From DAISVY01 sp036826635 (GTDB lineage: Bacteria > Zixibacteria > MSB-5A5 > GN15 > FEB-12): DNA of 64,000 bases. The translations under genes were made by a program, and so were the position numbers. Positions 60,838-64,000 of the stretch are shown one piece after another; the stretch's first letter is position 1, and each line of letters begins with the position of its first letter. Location: contig DAISVY010000004.1 in the NCBI GenBank assembly GCA_036826635.1, positions 62,001 to 126,000 on the forward strand, written 5' to 3'. The notes below the pieces were generated by a model, which saw only the letters and a list, made by a program, of their open reading frames with translations, was not told the DNA's origin and ran no database searches.

Positions 60838-63800
60838 TTACACCAATCCCCCGTCACTTTTCTGACCATTCATCCGAACAACCGCCCTGAACCGCACGTA
60901 AAACCGAGTCCATTTACCGTACTCGCTCTCAACGCGAATATCCCCTCCGTACATCTCGACGATTTTCCTGGCCATTGACAGGCCAAGACCCGTTCCTCGG
61001 TTTGGTTTTAACGAAAAGAAAGTATCAAAGACTTTTGGTTGATCGTCTTCGGAAATGCCGCAACCGTTGTCGAAGTGTGAAAGAGTTACCCAGACAGCAT
61101 TACTTTCTACATTAATAATTATAGTCGCTTCGGGACGAGCCGTCAAGGCATCCAGTGAATTAAGCAACAAATTGTTAAAGACCATGAAGATCTGCTGTCG
61201 GTTCGACTCAACGATGGCATCCGTATCAAAATTGACCTCAACTTTCACGTTCTGGTCTTCGATGCGTATCCTGTTGGCCTCCACGACTTCCCGAATAACG
61301 TCGCGAAGTGTAACGGACTCAGGAAGATACTCCGAATCCAGCCGGGTATACAGGGAGATCAGTTCGGTGGTCTCGATAGCCCGTGCGATGGCTTCATCGG
61401 CCGTTTCAATGTAACGATCACCGACGGCGGCGGGTTCAGCCGTGGCGGCGGTCATCTGTTTCAGGCGCAGTATGGCCGCTTCCGCCGGAAAAAGCGCATT
61501 GCGAATCTCATGAGCGAACCCCCCGGCAATCTGTTTGGCCTGCCGGTATCGCTCCCGCTGACTTTCCAGTGCTTTTGCCTCGGCCAGTTTCCTTCCGGTG
61601 ATATCGGTATCGGTACCGATCATTCTTACGGCCTCGCCCTCATCGTTGCGAATCACCATACCCTGAACCAGAATCCATCGAATGGAACCGTCTTTGTGCA
61701 CCATGCGATATTCACAGCGAAATTCGGGACTGCGCCCCTCCAGATACTCCCGGGCGGCCTTCATGACAAACTCCCGATCATCCGGATGCGCACAGTTGAT
61801 CCAGGCCTCCAGATTTTTGGGGATCTCATCGTTCTGATATCCCAGGTTCTCTTTGAGAATGGGATCAAGATAGAACTCACCGGTCTTCAGGTTCCAGTCC
61901 CACACCCCGACATTGGCGGCGGCGGTAGCCAGGGTATAGCGTTGCTCGCTTATTTCCAGGGCCTGTTGGGCTTCCTTTTGCGGGGTAATATCGCGCACAC
62001 TACCGATAACGAACTCCGGCTGTCCGGTACTATCGCAAATCAGCGCACAACTGTCGCTCAGCCAGTGATAGCTGCCGTCTTTGCATCGAAAACGGTATTC
62101 CGCTATTAAACTGGATGGTTCACCGGTGGCCGAACGGCCCAAACGCTCACGGTAATCACCGTTTTGCCGCCGATCATCCGGGTGCATCAACGAGCGCAAG
62201 GTCTCCCGTTTCAAATAGAGCAATTCTTCAGGTTTATAACCGATAATTTGCTCCACCGAGGCACTGACATAATCATATCTGCCGCTGTTCAGATTCAACC
62301 GATACAGAATGTCCAGCGAATGATCGAGCACCTGCTTGAAGCGTATTTCGCTCTCTTTCAGAGCCATCTCCGCCTTTTTCCGTTCGGTAATATCCTGTCC
62401 CACGGCGATAGCCGTCAGTTCGTCGGAATCTTCCGTGAAAACAGCCGTATTGGACCATAATACCGTTCTGATCTCGCCTGATTTCGTAACCAGCGGTCCC
62501 TCGTAAACATCCTGAGGATGCGCCCGGACCCAAACCGCGAAGTTATCGATCGCGTGACGACGATGGTCCGAAGGAAGAAATATGTCGGGCCAGCTCTTCC
62601 CTAAAACTTCCTCACGACTGTAACCGGTTACTTTTTCCATTTCACGATTGAATATCGTAATGCTCGCGTGCGCATCCAGACAGACAACCAGGCTATTGGC
62701 TGTCTCAAGAAGCGATCTTACGAAACTGCGTTCCTCGTCAAGCTGCCGCCGGGCCTGCCAGCTTTCCGTTATATCCTGTGCGATACACAGTACACTGGTC
62801 ATCTCACCGTATGCGTTTCTTATCGGCTGCATACTCGTCCGATAGCGACACGGCTCACCGGACAGATCGACCGTGGTTTCGATGATCTCTCTTTGTCCAC
62901 CGGTGAAAACACGACGCAACCGCTCCGTATCGATACCGACAGCTCGACACAACATGATTTCTTCGACGGTCTTATCCATGATGTTTTCCGGGGACCCGCC
63001 GATTCTGTCAATCGCGACACTGTTGGCAAAGAGTACCCGACCGTTGCGGTCGAGCGTAAAAATACTTTCTCCCGCCCCTTCCACCAACTGGCGATACCGC
63101 GCTTCACTTTCGCTAAGGGCCTGCTCGACTTTCTTGCGCTCGGTCATATCGCGGAGAATGCCTTCTATTCCCGCGGTTCGGCCTGCGCTGTCCTGAAAGA
63201 AACCGGCACTGGAGCTGACGAACACCCGGCTCCCGTCACCATGTTGAACCTCGATTTCGTAATCGGTCACCCGCCCCTGTTCGGACATCTTCCTTACGAA
63301 ATCGTCCCGCTTCGCCGGGTCAGCATAGAACTCTCTGACGTTGCGCCCGGCTAATTCGTCAGTGGACGCACATCCGAGAATGCGAAGGACCGACGCGGAA
63401 AACCATAAGATATTGCCGTCAAGGTCCGTGCGATAGAAACCATCCTGCACGTTTTCGAGGACCGATGACAATTGACGCTCGCTTTCGATCAAACGTCGAG
63501 CGGCCCGCTGACGCAGACTGTTGACCGTCACGAGGGCAAGAACAAAAACCAGCAATACTATCAGGACATAACTTTGATGTCGAACCAGAAATATAGAAAG
63601 CAGAGACAACCAAGACCGCTTGATCACCCCTCCGGTGGCATAACGATTGCCGGTACCGATAGCCAGATTAACGGCTTTTCCGTCGGAATCAAGGGCCAGT
63701 GCTCCGCAATAGTTGCACATAAACGGAAACACGAGCAGTTGCTCCAGATTACGAGAATACAGACCGTCGGCAAACACCCACACGGAATCGTCGTAACCGG

Positions 63801-64000
63801 CCAGGGTCAACACACCCAGATACTCACCCAGTCTGGTAGGATCAGACTCGGCCAGCAGAACCAGGGCCGTATCATACACCTGCAAACGTTGCCCGACCAG
63901 ATGAACATATAACCGGGGCGGACCACCGGAAGGCTGCCGCATCAACCAAAGATCGCGAACCGCCTCGGTCAGGTCCGCTCGGGCCGACACCTCTCCACGA
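60838..64000 (-). CDS. Multi-PAS sensor histidine kinase (5' end outside window)
   Basis: At least 1050 residues are visible and the frame stays open to the window edge, so the N-terminus is missing. The visible part begins inside a probable extracytoplasmic sensor domain (ending near CNYCGALALDSDGKA), then one membrane helix (YVLIVLLVFVLALVTV). About five PAS/PAC units follow, each ending in a D-x-T-x-R-K-like motif (RDMTERKK, QDITERKK, RDITPQKE, TDITGRKL). The kinase part has the H-box GGFAHEIRNALFP, the N-box NNLLLNSLDAL, G1 DNGCGISEDD and G2 RGTGLGLSMARKI. The H-box has HEIRNAL instead of HEIRNPL. It precedes the NtrC-type regulator by two bases, forming a two-component pair. Confidence 0.9.
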   Translation of the reverse strand, partial: RGEVSARADLTEAVRDLWLMRQPSGGPPRLYVHLVGQRLQVYDTALVLLAESDPTRLGEYLGVLTLAGYDDSVWVFADGLYSRNLEQLLVFPFMCNYCGALALDSDGKAVNLAIGTGNRYATGGVIKRSWLSLLSIFLVRHQSYVLIVLLVFVLALVTVNSLRQRAARRLIESERQLSSVLENVQDGFYRTDLDGNILWFSASVLRILGCASTDELAGRNVREFYADPAKRDDFVRKMSEQGRVTDYEIEVQHGDGSRVFVSSSAGFFQDSAGRTAGIEGILRDMTERKKVEQALSESEARYRQLVEGAGESIFTLDRNGRVLFANSVAIDRIGGSPENIMDKTVEEIMLCRAVGIDTERLRRVFTGGQREIIETTVDLSGEPCRYRTSMQPIRNAYGEMTSVLCIAQDITESWQARRQLDEERSFVRSLLETANSLVVCLDAHASITIFNREMEKVTGYSREEVLGKSWPDIFLPSDHRRHAIDNFAVWVRAHPQDVYEGPLVTKSGEIRTVLWSNTAVFTEDSDELTAIAVGQDITERKKAEMALKESEIRFKQVLDHSLDILYRLNLNSGRYDYVSASVEQIIGYKPEELLYLKRETLRSLMHPDDRRQNGDYRERLGRSATGEPSSLIAEYRFRCKDGSYHWLSDSCALICDSTGQPEFVIGSVRDITPQKEAQQALEISEQRYTLATAAANVGVWDWNLKTGEFYLDPILKENLGYQNDEIPKNLEAWINCAHPDDREFVMKAAREYLEGRSPEFRCEYRMVHKDGSIRWILVQGMVIRNDEGEAVRMIGTDTDITGRKLAEAKALESQRERYRQAKQIAGGFAHEIRNALFPAEAAILRLKQMTAATAEPAAVGDRYIETADEAIARAIETTELISLYTRLDSEYLPESVTLRDVIREVVEANRIRIEDQNVKVEVNFDTDAIVESNRQQIFMVFNNLLLNSLDALTARPEATIIINVESNAVWVTLSHFDNGCGISEDDQPKVFDTFFSLKPNRGTGLGLSMARKIVEMYGGDIRVESEYGKWTRFYVRFRAVVRMNGQKSDGGLV

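Overview
The window is one contiguous stretch of a moderately GC-rich bacterial chromosome. It has short intergenic gaps, many ATGA or TGATG overlaps, and purine-rich ribosome sites, with ATG and some GTG starts. The cell is Gram-negative in architecture: about fifteen products carry signal peptides, lipoboxes or outer-membrane beta-barrel patterns. A PorV-like barrel, a TLC-type nucleotide transporter fused to HEAT repeats, cohesin/LRR/carboxypeptidase-regulatory secreted proteins and a Hanks kinase-CsgG cluster point to the FCB superphylum, possibly a candidate phylum such as Zixibacteria. That placement is inference. I saw no rRNA, tRNA, CRISPR array, phage or transposase.

Layout, left to right. 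(1) 1-4096: a SUF iron-sulfur operon, sufB (partial)-sufD-Rieske ferredoxin-sufS-sufU-sufT-like. (2) 4216-13278: an ORFan, then six close-packed genes: Omp85-like barrel, lipoprotein with protein-kinase catalytic motifs, secreted protein, TLC-type nucleotide transporter with HEAT tail, cyclic-nucleotide-binding-fold protein and PAP2 phosphatase. I read this as a candidate periplasmic phosphorylation system. (3) 13383-20170: a promoter, a stand-alone Lrp/AsnC ligand-domain protein and three redox subunits (NuoE-like, NuoF-like, and a 1242-residue NuoG/GltD fusion) ending at a strong terminator. (4) 20291-21577: gdhA, convergent. (5) 21957-27844: a TetR-type regulator split into two overlapping frames behind a clear promoter/operator, then LolA-like protein, two FtsX-type permeases, an ABC ATPase and an outer-membrane barrel. 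(6) 27970-31704: a corrinoid methyl-transfer operon (MttB-like, MetH-activation-like, corrinoid protein, homocysteine methyltransferase).

(7) 31712-42579, all on the minus strand: a GAF-like/PEP-pyruvate-binding protein, then Ser/Thr kinase with PEGA tail, two CsgG-like paralogues, a barrel, an LRR lipoprotein and a membrane protein with a DUF1566-like tail. (8) 42952-48752: a coiled-coil/barrel protein followed by a 1276-residue secreted repeat protein. (9) 48848-50920: a PorV-like barrel and a TPR lipoprotein. (10) 51263-51901: a uridine-kinase-like P-loop protein, followed by REP-like palindromes. (11) 52099-56268: two secreted peptidases (families C69 and C1-like) and an ApbE lipoprotein. 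(12) 56752-59109: an ECF sigma/anti-sigma/Spy-like sensor operon and a second Spy-like protein with an ECF-type promoter. (13) 59444-64000: a sigma54-type response regulator and a multi-PAS histidine kinase cut by the window edge.

The strongest candidate for an undescribed system is region 2. A lipoprotein carrying HWDIKDEN and LLDFG, which match the HRDLKxxN and DFG kinase motifs, is co-transcribed with a protein of the ATP/ADP exchange family that could supply nucleotide across the inner membrane, and with a phosphatase.
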